Shown here: piece after piece, positions 9,824-18,526 of the stretch
Layout: every line of letters begins with the position of its first letter
How positions within the stretch are numbered: the first letter of the stretch is position 1
NCBI GenBank assembly: GCA_035691065.1
Contig: DASSJT010000202.1
Span: forward strand, 46,896 to 110,895
DNA length: 64,000 nt
Reading direction: 5' to 3'
DNA from: DASSJT01 sp035691065
Lineage (GTDB): Bacteria; Actinomycetota; Actinomycetes; Actinomycetales; Dermatophilaceae
The notes under the pieces: generated by a model
What the model saw: only the letters and a program-made list of their open reading frames with translations
Databases searched by the model: none
What the model was told of the DNA's origin: nothing
Position numbers and translations under genes: made by a program

Positions 9824-10480
9824 TTAGGCCGGGCTGGCCGTCATGGCAGGCGTGCGGTGGAAGCGGGCCAGCATGCTGCGCTCTCGCAAGGCCATCGCGG
9901 TGACCCAGGCGAACCCCACGACCAGCCCGAGGGCCAGGCGCCAGCTGGCCGAGTCCAGGTCCGGCCAGGCTGGAAGCAGCAGGCAGGCCCCCGCGGTGAC
10001 GGCCGTGTATCGCGCCCATCCCCGCCGCCCCTGACGTCGGTAGCGGAGGGCCATGAGGATGGCAGCAGCGACGAGGGCCACGAAGGCCAGCGGTGGGGCT
10101 ACCGCGTGGATGGTGCCGTGCCACGTGAGCGAGTCCGGGATGGAGTCGGGTGTGCCGGGCGGGAACCCGAGTCCGGGGTCCGCGACGAAGACGCCGCCGG
10201 CGACCAGGCCTACGCCATGGAGCCCGACCAGACGGGGAACCCACGTGCTGCCTCGACCCGACCTCAGGACGCGTCGGAGGCCGCCGGCCAGCGCGATGAC
10301 GAGGACGCCTGCGACGACGAAGTTGGCGATCTGGACCCAGCCCGCGTCGCCGAGGCTGAGCAGGCTGATCGGATGGTGGGTGATGTCGAAACCTTCGCGC
10401 AGGAGCATCTGCGCTGCCACGGTGGCCAGGAACAGGGGTCCGGCGACGGTTCCGGCGGCAAGCATGGTTCTGGTGTTCAT
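9824..10480 (-). CDS. DUF998-family membrane protein
   Basis: A 218-residue protein with about six hydrophobic segments and the DUF998-like pattern GFDITHHPISLLSLGDAGWVQ near residue 30. The function of the family is unknown. The ATG at 10480 is preceded by GAGAGG. It is divergent from the alcohol dehydrogenase gene and ends at a strong hairpin, so it is probably transcribed alone. Confidence 0.8.
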   Translation of the reverse strand: MNTRTMLAAGTVAGPLFLATVAAQMLLREGFDITHHPISLLSLGDAGWVQIANFVVAGVLVIALAGGLRRVLRSGRGSTWVPRLVGLHGVGLVAGGVFVADPGLGFPPGTPDSIPDSLTWHGTIHAVAPPLAFVALVAAAILMALRYRRQGRRGWARYTAVTAGACLLLPAWPDLDSASWRLALGLVVGFAWVTAMALRERSMLARFHRTPAMTASPA

Positions 10481-10701
10481 GGGTTGCCCTCTCAGGTTCG
10501 GATGCGGAGCGGCGTGCCCCGCACCACCACGTCGGACGGATGGCGGGACTTTTCGACAGTCGGCTCGCCGGCGAGATGCCGGCCGCGCTTCGGTGTGCCC
10601 TCCGTGCCGCCCATGCGCTGATGCGTCCCATGCCCTCCATGCGGCCCAAGCCGCCCGTGCCCATCGGAGGCCGCGGCTCCCCGGCCGTGCAGGATGGGGG
10701 C

Positions 10702-11718
10702 ATGCGAGCGACGACGATCCACGGACCACGCGACATCCGGCTCAGCGAAGTTCCGGAGCCGGCGATCCGGTCCGAAACCGATGCCGTCGTCCGGGTGGTC
10801 GCCGGATGCATCTGCGGTTCGGACCTGTGGCCATACCGGGGTGAGAACCCGATCCGGCCGGGCAGCACCATCGGCCATGAGGCGGTCGGCGTGGTCGAGG
10901 AGGTCGGCTCGGCGGTCGCCTCCTTCCGGCCGGGCGACTTCGTCGTCGTGCCGTTCTGCCACTGCGACAACACGTGCGCCCACTGCCGGGCAGGCGTTCA
11001 GTCGGCCTGCGTCAACCTCGGCGGGACCGACAGCGGCCAGGCGGAGCTCACCCTCGTCAACCAGGCCGACGGCAGCCTCGTCAAGACCGACGGCATGCCG
11101 GACGCCGAGCTGCTGCCCTCCCTGCTGGCGCTCACCGACGTGATGGCGACCGGGTGGCACGCCGCCGTTGCCGCGGGCGTGGCCCCGGGCTGTACGGCTG
11201 TCGTGGTGGGCGACGGCGCGGTCGGCCTGTGTGCAGTGATCGCGGCCAAAGAGCTGGGTGCGGCGCGGATCGTCGCGATGTCCAGGCACGCGCCGCGGCA
11301 GGCCCTGGCGAAGGAGTTCGGGGCCACGCACGTCGTCGCCGAGCGGGGTGAGGAGGGCGAAGCGGTGGTCAGGGAGCTCACGGCCGGGGTGGGCGCCGAC
11401 GCCGTCATGGAGTGCGTCGGCACCGACGCCGCAATGCGCTCGGCGTTCGCAATGGCCCGCCCGGGGTCCAACGTTGGGTTCGTCGGCGTGCCCCATGGGG
11501 TCGAGCTGCCGGTTCGCGCGATGTTCGCCCGCAACGTCGGGCTGGCGGGCGGCATGGCACCCGTGCGGCAATACCTGCCGGACCTCCTCGGCCGCGTCCT
11601 TTCCGGCCGGATCAACCCCGGTCGGGTGTTCGACCTCACCCTGCCGCTGGAGCAGGTCGCCGAGGGCTACCGGTTGATGGACGAGCGCCGCGCGGTCAAG
11701 GTGCTGCTGGAGCCCTGA
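10702..11718 (+). CDS. zinc-dependent alcohol dehydrogenase (MDR family)
   Basis: A 338-residue medium-chain dehydrogenase. Catalytic zinc ligands are Cys38 (CICGSD) and His59-Glu60 (IGHEAVG); structural zinc cysteines are 88, 92, 95 and 103. The NAD(P)-binding loop is VVGDGAVGLCAVIAA. The substrate is unknown; the family oxidises alcohols or reduces aldehydes. The ATG at 10702 gives the usual MRATTIHGP-type N-terminus. The 221 bases upstream to the divergent DUF998 gene should hold both promoters; I see no clear operator there. Confidence 0.9.
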   Translation: MRATTIHGPRDIRLSEVPEPAIRSETDAVVRVVAGCICGSDLWPYRGENPIRPGSTIGHEAVGVVEEVGSAVASFRPGDFVVVPFCHCDNTCAHCRAGVQSACVNLGGTDSGQAELTLVNQADGSLVKTDGMPDAELLPSLLALTDVMATGWHAAVAAGVAPGCTAVVVGDGAVGLCAVIAAKELGAARIVAMSRHAPRQALAKEFGATHVVAERGEEGEAVVRELTAGVGADAVMECVGTDAAMRSAFAMARPGSNVGFVGVPHGVELPVRAMFARNVGLAGGMAPVRQYLPDLLGRVLSGRINPGRVFDLTLPLEQVAEGYRLMDERRAVKVLLEP

Positions 11719-11804
11719 GGCCGAGTCCTCGCGCTGGGCGGCGTGGCTGTCGGCATGCGGGACTACTGTCGAGAGTCCCTTCACGAGTCGCTAAGGAGCA
11801 CCTG

Positions 11805-12218
11805 ATGGCATCCGTCCTCAACCCGTACATCAGCTTCACCGACAACGCCCGCCAGGCCATGGAGTTCTACAAGGACGTGTTCGGCGGCACGCTCGACATG
11901 AGCACCTTCGCCGAGTTCGGGCAGGCCGACTCGCCCGACGCCGAGAAGATCATGCACGCAAAGCTCGAGACGCCCAGTGGCTTCACCCTGATGGCCGCCG
12001 ACACCCCGCAGGGCATGGAGCACAGCTCGGGCAGCAGCATCACGATCAGCGTCAGCGGCGACGACGCCGACGCGATCCACGGCTACTGGGACAAGCTGGC
12101 CGATAGCGGCCAGGTCACCATGCCGCTGGAGAAGCAGGTCTGGGGCGACGAGTTCGGCATGCTGGTCGACAAGTTCGGCATCCCGTGGATGCTCGACGTC
12201 GTCCAGCCGCAGGGCTGA
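11805..12218 (+). CDS. VOC/PhnB-like glyoxalase-fold protein
   Basis: A 137-residue protein of the PhnB/3-demethylubiquinone-like VOC group, with NPYISFTDNARQAMEFYKDV at the start and two beta-alpha-beta-beta-beta halves. The C-terminal DKFGIPWMLDV is the usual family ending. The substrate cannot be told from sequence. AAGGAG sits 7 bases before the ATG. It stands alone between the dehydrogenase and the flavoprotein pair. Confidence 0.9.
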   Translation: MASVLNPYISFTDNARQAMEFYKDVFGGTLDMSTFAEFGQADSPDAEKIMHAKLETPSGFTLMAADTPQGMEHSSGSSITISVSGDDADAIHGYWDKLADSGQVTMPLEKQVWGDEFGMLVDKFGIPWMLDVVQPQG

Positions 12219-12315
12219 GCCCGCCTATCGCCCGGGGTCTCGACCGCCGCTGACTTCCTGGCGCCTAGCCTGTTGCCTCAGGCCGGCAGTCAAGCGGAGT
12301 CGAGCGGAGGTCCGC

Positions 12316-14025
12316 GTGGGGCGTTCATGGTGGGGCTGGGGCACCACCGAGGGTGCGCTCTCCGAAAGCGAGACCGCCGCCCTGGTCGGCCGGGTTCAGG
12401 CCCTGCTTCCCGGTCACGACTTCACCGACCACGCCCCGCCAGCGCCGGATGCCCTGGACCTCCCCGAGCCGCGGGTGGCGCCGCCCGACGGGCTGCGCCA
12501 CCTCTGCTCGGCCGATCCCGGCGATCGCGCCGGGCACGCCCACGGCAAGGCGTTTCGCGACGTCGTTCGCAACCTCGAGGGCCGGCTCGACAACGTCCCA
12601 GATCTAGTCGTGAGGCCCCGAGCCGAGCAAGACGTGGTCGACGTACTCGAATGGTGCACCAGCTCAGGGATCCCCGTGGTTCCCTACGGGGGTGGGAGCA
12701 GCGTGGTCGGGGGTGTGGAGCCACGCTTCGACGGGCCGGCGGTGACCCTGGACCTCGCCCGCCTCGGCCAAGTCCTGGAGGTCGACCCGGTGAGCCGGTG
12801 TGCGCGGATCCAGGCCGGGACTCGCGGCCCGAGTCTGGAGGACCAGCTGCGGGGACACGGCCTGACCCTGCGGCACTACCCGCAGTCCTTCGAGTTCTCC
12901 ACGCTCGGCGGGTGGCTGGCCACCCGCGCCGGAGGGCACTTTGCCACGCTCTACACGCACGTCGACGACCTCACGGAGTCGATGCGGGTGGTGACGCCGG
13001 CGGGCGTGGTCGAGTCGCTGCGGGTTCCCGCATCGGGCGCGGGACCATCTCCAGACCGGCTCTTCCTCGGCTCGGAGGGCACTCTTGGCGTCATCACCGA
13101 GGCCTGGATGCGTCTCCACGCCCGACCGGTTTGGCGGGCGACGGTGTCCCTGGCCTTCGACGACTTCTGGAGAGCAGTCGAGGCAACCCGGGCGATCGCC
13201 CAGGCGGGCCTCCTGCCCTCGAACTGCCGGCTGCTCGACGCCACTGAGGCTTTCGTCAACGCCGGCATCCCGGTTGGCGGCGGCCTCCTATTGGTCGGCT
13301 TCGAGTCGGCCGACCATTCGGTGGAGCCCTGGCTCGGACGAGCCCTGGAGATCGCCCGAGACCACGGCGGCTCGGTCCGCGCGATTACGGACGCCGGCGA
13401 CGGGGCCGTCAGGGACGCTGACGGTGCGCCGTATGGCGCTCCGGGCGGAGCAGGCAGCGAGACCGTCGCCCCGGTCAGTGGCGTGGCCTCTGGCGGGGCA
13501 CCGGCCGCGGATGGAGGACCAGGCACCGACCCCGGACCGGCCTCGGGCGCAGGGCCGGCCGCGCGGTGGCGCTCGGCATTCCTGCGCATGCCCTACCAGC
13601 GCGACGCCCTGGCTCGGCGCAGCATGGTGGTAGAGACGTTCGAGACCGCGTGCACCTGGGACCGCTTCGAAAGCGTGCACGCGTCGGTCACGGCGGCAGC
13701 CCGACAGGCCCTCGTCGACCTCGGCCTTCGCGGCGTGGTGACCTGCCGGCTCACCCACGTCTACCCCGACGGCCCGGCACCGTACTTCGGCGTCTTCGCG
13801 GCGGGCACCTGGGGCAGCACGGTGCAGCAGTGGGACGCCGTCAAGGCGGCCGTCTCCGAGGCGATCCTCGCGGGCGGCGCCACGATCACGCACCACCACG
13901 CCGTCGGCCGCGACCACCTCCCCTGGTACCACCGCCAGCGCCCAGACCCGTTCGCCGCCGCCCTGCGCGCGGCGAAAGCGGAGCTCGACCCGGCCGGCAT
14001 ACTCAACCCTGGTGTCCTGTGGTGA
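12316..14025 (+). CDS. FAD-linked oxidase, alkyl-DHAP synthase-like
   Basis: A 569-residue flavoprotein starting MGRSWWGWG, as alkyldihydroxyacetonephosphate-synthase-like proteins do. The FAD PP-loop (residues 120-133, PVVPYGGGSSVVGG), the second FAD contact region, the HHHAVGRDH motif and the LDPAGILNPG ending are present. True AGPS makes ether lipid precursors; bacterial homologues may act on other substrates. A low-complexity Gly/Ala/Pro insert of about 50 residues (around 365-415) interrupts the cap domain. The GTG start has CGGAGG 5 bases upstream. Its stop overlaps the next gene by 4 bases. Confidence 0.85.
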   Translation: MGRSWWGWGTTEGALSESETAALVGRVQALLPGHDFTDHAPPAPDALDLPEPRVAPPDGLRHLCSADPGDRAGHAHGKAFRDVVRNLEGRLDNVPDLVVRPRAEQDVVDVLEWCTSSGIPVVPYGGGSSVVGGVEPRFDGPAVTLDLARLGQVLEVDPVSRCARIQAGTRGPSLEDQLRGHGLTLRHYPQSFEFSTLGGWLATRAGGHFATLYTHVDDLTESMRVVTPAGVVESLRVPASGAGPSPDRLFLGSEGTLGVITEAWMRLHARPVWRATVSLAFDDFWRAVEATRAIAQAGLLPSNCRLLDATEAFVNAGIPVGGGLLLVGFESADHSVEPWLGRALEIARDHGGSVRAITDAGDGAVRDADGAPYGAPGGAGSETVAPVSGVASGGAPAADGGPGTDPGPASGAGPAARWRSAFLRMPYQRDALARRSMVVETFETACTWDRFESVHASVTAAARQALVDLGLRGVVTCRLTHVYPDGPAPYFGVFAAGTWGSTVQQWDAVKAAVSEAILAGGATITHHHAVGRDHLPWYHRQRPDPFAAALRAAKAELDPAGILNPGVLW

Positions 14026-15557
14026 ACGCCGCGACGGGCCTCCTGTTCCCCACCCACGTCGACGTGGTCGTCGTGGGTGCCGGCCTGTCCGGCATCGGGG
14101 CCGGCTACCGGCTCCAGACCGAGCACCCGGAGAAGACCTACCTGATCCTCGAGGCGCGCGAGTCCATCGGTGGCACCTGGGACCTGTTCCGCTACCCGGG
14201 CATCAGGTCCGACTCGGACATGTTCACCCTCGGCTACCCCTTCAAGCCCTGGCTGGCCCCCAAGGCCATCGCCGACGGGCGCACCATTCTCGGCTACATC
14301 CGGGAGACCGCAGCGGAGTTCGGCATCGACCGGCGCGTGCGCCTCGGCGCGAGGGTCGTCGCGGCCAACTGGTCCACGCCCGAGGCACGCTGGACGCTCA
14401 CGGTCGAGGTGCGCAGACCCGAAGGCACCGCGCAGCGCACCCTCACCTGCGGCTTCCTCTACTCGTGCGCCGGCTACTACCGCTACGACCAGGCTTACAG
14501 CCCGGTCTTCCCCGGCACGGACTCCTTCGCGGGGAGGCTCGTGCACCCACAGTTCTGGCCGGAGGACCTCGACTGCAGCGGCAGGCGGGTCGTCGTCATC
14601 GGGAGCGGCGCCACTGCCGTGACCCTGGTGCCGGCGCTGGCCGCGTCGGCGGCTCACGTCACGATGCTCCAGCGCTCTCCCAGCTGGATCGGAGCCGTGC
14701 CTCGCCGCGACCCGGTCGCGGACGCGCTCCGGGCGATTCTTCCCCCGTGGGCGGCCCACCGGGCGATCCGCTCGAAGAACATCGCCTTCGGGATCGCCTT
14801 CTACCAGTTCTGCACTCGGGCCCCCCGGGCTGCCCGGCGCCTGCTCACGTCGGCGGTGGGCCGCCAGCTCGACGACCGCAGCGCCGTCCGCGAGCACTTC
14901 ACACCCACCTACAACCCGTGGGAGCAGCGCTTCTGCGCCGCCCCCGACGGCGACCTCTTCCGGGCCATGAAGCAGGGCCGGGCATCGGTTGTCACCGACC
15001 AGGTCGACAGGTTCGTCCCCGAGGGAATCCGGCTGGCGTCGGGCCGGACTCTTCCCGCCGAAGTCGTCGTCACCGCCACCGGCCTCCAGCTGCTCGCCTT
15101 CGGCGGGATCACGCCGCTGGTCGACGGGCGCCCGGTCGACCTGGCCCGCCAGTTCGCCTGGCGGGGAGCCATGGTCAGCAGCCTGCCCAACTTCGCCGTC
15201 TGCGTCGGCTACACCAATGCCTCGTGGATGCTGCGCGCCGACCTCACCTCGCGGCTGGTCTGCAAGGTCCTCCGCTTCATGGATGCCCACAACCTGGCGG
15301 CCGTGGTCCCCAGGCCGCCCCCCGGCCTTCGAGAGCGCCCCCTGCTCGGCCTCACCTCCGGCTACATCCGCCGGTCGATCGCCGAGTTCCCGAAGCAGGG
15401 CCACCGCGGTCCATGGCGGGTCCACCAGAACTACCTGGTCGACTCGGTCCTGACCCTCCGCGGCCGGCTCGGCAAGACCCTGGACGGCATGCCTCGATCA
15501 GCGGTCAGGGTCGCCACCCCGGACGTCGAGGTCGAGGGCTCGGCCGCCGCTAACTGA
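14022..15557 (+). CDS. Baeyer-Villiger-type flavin monooxygenase
   Basis: A 511-residue class B flavoprotein. FAD Rossmann motif GAGLSG (19-24), the diagnostic fingerprint FAGRLVHPQFWP (169-180, matching FxGxxxHxxxWP) and NADPH motif GSGATA (194-199) are all present. Such enzymes insert oxygen into ketones or oxygenate N/S atoms. The GTG start overlaps the stop of the alkyl-DHAP-synthase-like gene (GTGA), so the two are co-translated and may act on the same lipid or steroid-like substrate; that link is inference. Confidence 0.9.
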   Translation: MNAATGLLFPTHVDVVVVGAGLSGIGAGYRLQTEHPEKTYLILEARESIGGTWDLFRYPGIRSDSDMFTLGYPFKPWLAPKAIADGRTILGYIRETAAEFGIDRRVRLGARVVAANWSTPEARWTLTVEVRRPEGTAQRTLTCGFLYSCAGYYRYDQAYSPVFPGTDSFAGRLVHPQFWPEDLDCSGRRVVVIGSGATAVTLVPALAASAAHVTMLQRSPSWIGAVPRRDPVADALRAILPPWAAHRAIRSKNIAFGIAFYQFCTRAPRAARRLLTSAVGRQLDDRSAVREHFTPTYNPWEQRFCAAPDGDLFRAMKQGRASVVTDQVDRFVPEGIRLASGRTLPAEVVVTATGLQLLAFGGITPLVDGRPVDLARQFAWRGAMVSSLPNFAVCVGYTNASWMLRADLTSRLVCKVLRFMDAHNLAAVVPRPPPGLRERPLLGLTSGYIRRSIAEFPKQGHRGPWRVHQNYLVDSVLTLRGRLGKTLDGMPRSAVRVATPDVEVEGSAAAN

Positions 15558-15665
15558 CCGGCTCAGGGCCCGGCTGCTCGAGGGCTCGGACAACGTCCTG
15601 GTGAGCCACGTCCCGGTGAGCACCTGACGGCCGCCGACGACGACCACACACCACAGACCCAAGGC

Positions 15666-15711
15666 GCGGTATGCCGGAGCCAGCGTCCTGCTGGGTGACC
15701 CGGCATACCGC
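15666..15711. terminator. nested hairpin between convergent genes
   Basis: A 12-bp perfect outer stem (15666-15677 with 15700-15711; arm GCGGTATGCCGG) encloses an inner 5-bp stem (15680-15684 with 15690-15694). It lies 4 bases from the SulP stop and downstream of the monooxygenase, so it can serve both strands. The outer arms are again GTATGCCG units. Confidence 0.8.
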
Positions 15712-15714
15712 ACC

Positions 15715-17394
15715 TCATGCCCTGGTCTCGGCCGATGCAGGGGAGTGGGGCACCCGGGAGGCGTGGAGGCGGGCGTGGGCGATCGCCTCCGGGGTGTGGG
15801 CGAAGGCGTGGCGCTCGTGCGCCAGCGCCGCGGACACCCCCAGCTGTGCCAGCAGCCCGGCGTGCTCGGACCGGACGCCCGAGACGAGCACCGTGACGCC
15901 CCGCCGCTCGAGCTGGCGGATCGTGTCGGCGAGGACGGAGGCGCCAGTGGCGTCCACAGTGGTGACGCGCGACATGCGCAACACCACGACCTTGACGTCG
16001 CTGACCTCGGTGAGCTCCAGCAGGAAGGTGTGGGCGGCCCCGAAGAACAGCGGGCCTTCGAGCCGGTACGCCACAATGTGCTCGTCCAGGAGGGACTGCT
16101 CCTCGCTGGAGTGGTCCGACTCGTCGAGCGGGACCTCGTCGAGCCGCGCCGTGCGCGCCACCGCTCGCAGGGCGAACGCACCGGCGGCGGCCAGACCCGC
16201 GAGCACGGCGGTCACCAGGTCGAAGGCCAGGGTCGTGGCAGCTGTGACGACGAGGACGGCGGCGTCGCCGCGCGTCGAGCGCAGTAGCGCTCGCAGGCTG
16301 GAGACCTCGACCATCTGCACAGCCGTGGCGATGAGGACGCCTGCGAGGGCCGCGAGCGGGATCTGTGAGACCCACCGCGAGGCGCCCAGCATGACGACGA
16401 GCAGCACCACTGACTGCGCGACGGCCGCGAGCCGGGAGGTCGCGCCGGACCGCACGTTCACGGCGGTGCGCGCGATGGCCGCGGTGGCCGGGACTCCGCC
16501 GAAGACCGAGACCGCGACGTTGGCCACGCCCTGACCGAGAAGCTCGCGGTCGGGGTCGTGGCGCTCACCGACGCTCATCGCATCGGAGACTGTTGCCGAC
16601 AGAAGGCTCTCCAGGGCGGCGAGCGCGGCCACCGCGGCGGCGGGTAGGAGCAGGGAGCCGACGTCGGCCAGCGGGACGCTCGGGACGCTGGGCGCGGGCA
16701 GGCCCGAAGGGATCGTCCCGATGGTGGCGACGTCCACGTGGCCGAGCGATCCCACGAGGGTCGCGGCGACCACCGCGAGGAGGGAGATGGGCAGGCCGGG
16801 CCGCAGCCGGGCTCCGAGGAGCATCGCCGCAGCGACGGCGAGTGCCATGAGCAGGGAGGCCCAGTGCGGCGTCGCCAGCCACGTGCCCGCGGCGTCCAGG
16901 GCTGTGGCGAGGACGCGGTCGCCCCTGCCGTGCACACCCAGCGCCCCAGGCACCTGCTGGAGGGCGATGATCAGCGCGATTCCGAGAGTGAAGCCCTCGA
17001 TCACCGGGAGTGGGACGTATCGCATGTAGCGGCCCGCCCCCGCCATTGCCAGGCCGACCAGCATGAGGCCCGCAAGCAGCCCGACGATGAGTACCCCGCC
17101 TATGCCGTGCACCGCCACGATGGGCACGAGCACGACGGTCATGGCACCCGTGGGGCCACTGACCTGGACCCGGCTCCCCCCGAACAGGGCCGCGAGCAGG
17201 CCCGCGATCACGGCTGTGGCGAGCCCGGCGCCGGCGCCCAGACCTGACGTGATGCCGAACGCGAGGGCCAGAGGCAGGGCGACCACGGCCACGGTCACGC
17301 CGGCGAGGACATCGCGCCGAGGATGCCTCGCCATGGCCCGCAGGTCTGCAGGCAGGGGCAACAGTGCGCGGACGCGCCGGAGGGCGAAGCTCAC
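15715..17394 (-). CDS. SulP-family anion transporter with STAS domain
   Basis: A 559-residue permease with the SulP start (DVLAGVTVAVVALPLALAFG), some ten to twelve membrane segments and a C-terminal cytoplasmic STAS domain (about 430-545). The family carries sulfate, bicarbonate or other anions; the ion cannot be assigned here. It overlaps the upstream ArsR-type regulator gene by 4 bases, so it is the probable regulated target. Confidence 0.92.
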   Translation of the reverse strand: MSFALRRVRALLPLPADLRAMARHPRRDVLAGVTVAVVALPLALAFGITSGLGAGAGLATAVIAGLLAALFGGSRVQVSGPTGAMTVVLVPIVAVHGIGGVLIVGLLAGLMLVGLAMAGAGRYMRYVPLPVIEGFTLGIALIIALQQVPGALGVHGRGDRVLATALDAAGTWLATPHWASLLMALAVAAAMLLGARLRPGLPISLLAVVAATLVGSLGHVDVATIGTIPSGLPAPSVPSVPLADVGSLLLPAAAVAALAALESLLSATVSDAMSVGERHDPDRELLGQGVANVAVSVFGGVPATAAIARTAVNVRSGATSRLAAVAQSVVLLVVMLGASRWVSQIPLAALAGVLIATAVQMVEVSSLRALLRSTRGDAAVLVVTAATTLAFDLVTAVLAGLAAAGAFALRAVARTARLDEVPLDESDHSSEEQSLLDEHIVAYRLEGPLFFGAAHTFLLELTEVSDVKVVVLRMSRVTTVDATGASVLADTIRQLERRGVTVLVSGVRSEHAGLLAQLGVSAALAHERHAFAHTPEAIAHARLHASRVPHSPASAETRA

Positions 17395-17753
17395 CGTCGA
17401 GGCCCCTCCGCCCCGACGGTAACGGCCGGGCCGGTCTCCAGCTCTGACTTGAGGGAGTCCTGGTCGGCGAGTACTCCGCGGATGATGTGGCGCGCGGCTG
17501 CCAGGAGGTCGCGGACCTCGGGGACGCTGACCGAGTAGATCACTTCACCGCCCTCGCGCCGCTGTGCCACGAGCCCGGCCCTGCGGAGCACCGCGAGCTG
17601 CTGGGACAGGTTGCTCGGCTCGATGTCGATGGCGTCCAGCAGCTCGTGAACCGCGTGGTCGCGCTCCGAGAGGAGCTCGAGCACCCGGATCCGCGCTGGG
17701 TGGCCGAGCGTGCGGAAGAATTCGGCCTTGGCCTGATAGAGGGGAACGGGCAC
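17391..17753 (-). CDS. ArsR/SmtB-type HTH regulator
   Basis: A 120-residue winged-helix repressor with the family core LGHPARIRVLELL and recognition helix SNLSQQLAVLRRAGLV. There is no metal-binding Cys pair, so it may sense a non-metal signal. It is the first gene of a two-gene operon with a SulP transporter. A short perfect palindrome sits 18 bases before its ATG, consistent with autoregulation. Confidence 0.92.
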   Translation of the reverse strand: MPVPLYQAKAEFFRTLGHPARIRVLELLSERDHAVHELLDAIDIEPSNLSQQLAVLRRAGLVAQRREGGEVIYSVSVPEVRDLLAAARHIIRGVLADQDSLKSELETGPAVTVGAEGPRR

Positions 17754-17770
17754 CTATCGAGTTTCGCACA

Positions 17771-17784
17771 TGAAGAAGTCTTCA
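17771..17784. promoter_or_regulatory. probable ArsR operator
   Basis: TGAAGAAGTCTTCA is a perfect 6-2-6 inverted repeat immediately upstream of the ArsR-SulP operon. ArsR-type regulators bind such short dyads over their own promoter. Binding is inferred. Confidence 0.6.
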
Positions 17785-17824
17785 GGTAGTTCGAGCCGGC
17801 CGATATGAGACAACTCACTCGAAG

Positions 17825-18526
17825 CTAGGCCGGGCGCGAAGCCTCGTCCCGGAGGAAGGCCAGGACCGCCAGGACCCGGCGGTTCTGCGTGTTGTCGACG
17901 TCGTCCAGCGGCAGCTTGTGGAAGATCGCCGCGATGTGCGCCTCCACGGTGCGGGCCGAGAGGTACAGCCGCGAGCCGATGCCGGAGTTGGACATGCCCT
18001 CGGCCATGAGCGAGAGCACCTCCCGCTCGCGCTCGGTGAGCCGCTCGAGGGCGGACCGCTGGTCGGTCGCCCGGAGGAGTCGGGAGATGACCTCCGGATC
18101 CACCACCGCTTCGCCGGCGCGGATCCGGCGGATCGCCTCGACCAGCGCTGTGACGTCGTCGACCCGGTCCTTCAGGAGGTAGCCCAGGCCCTGGGAGCCG
18201 TTCCGGAACAGGGACTGGGCCCACGAGCCCTCGACATAGGTGCTCAGGACCAGCACCGCCACCTCGGGGTGGGTTGCGCGGACCTCGAGAGCTGCGCGGA
18301 TGCCTTCGTCGGTGTGCGTCGGCGGCATCCGGATGTCGAGGATGACGACGTCCGGGTGGACGTGCTCGATGACCGCGGGAAGCGGCCGGGCGTCGGGCAG
18401 CTCGGCCACGACCTCCAAGCCGGCCGCCGTCAGCAAGGCGGCCACCCCCTGCCGGAAGAGAGCGGAGTCCTCCACGAGCACCACGCGTGGCGCAGAAACC
18501 GGCGCCGCCGTGCCAAGCGAGCTCAT
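17825..18526 (-). CDS. NarL/LuxR-type response regulator
   Basis: A 233-residue regulator with a receiver domain (phospho-acceptor Asp64 in VVILDIRMP) and a LuxR-type HTH (LTEREREVLSLMAEG...LYLSARTVEAHIAAIF). The ATG at 18526 overlaps the stop of the histidine kinase gene by 4 bases, making the two a coupled pair. The DNA targets are not known; the upstream patatin gene is in the same transcription unit. Confidence 0.93.
   Translation of the reverse strand: MSSLGTAAPVSAPRVVLVEDSALFRQGVAALLTAAGLEVVAELPDARPLPAVIEHVHPDVVILDIRMPPTHTDEGIRAALEVRATHPEVAVLVLSTYVEGSWAQSLFRNGSQGLGYLLKDRVDDVTALVEAIRRIRAGEAVVDPEVISRLLRATDQRSALERLTEREREVLSLMAEGMSNSGIGSRLYLSARTVEAHIAAIFHKLPLDDVDNTQNRRVLAVLAFLRDEASRPA

Noticed and set aside
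13761..15425. 554-codon open frame on the minus strand
   Set aside because: It is antisense to the monooxygenase with complete motifs; no domain is visible in it.
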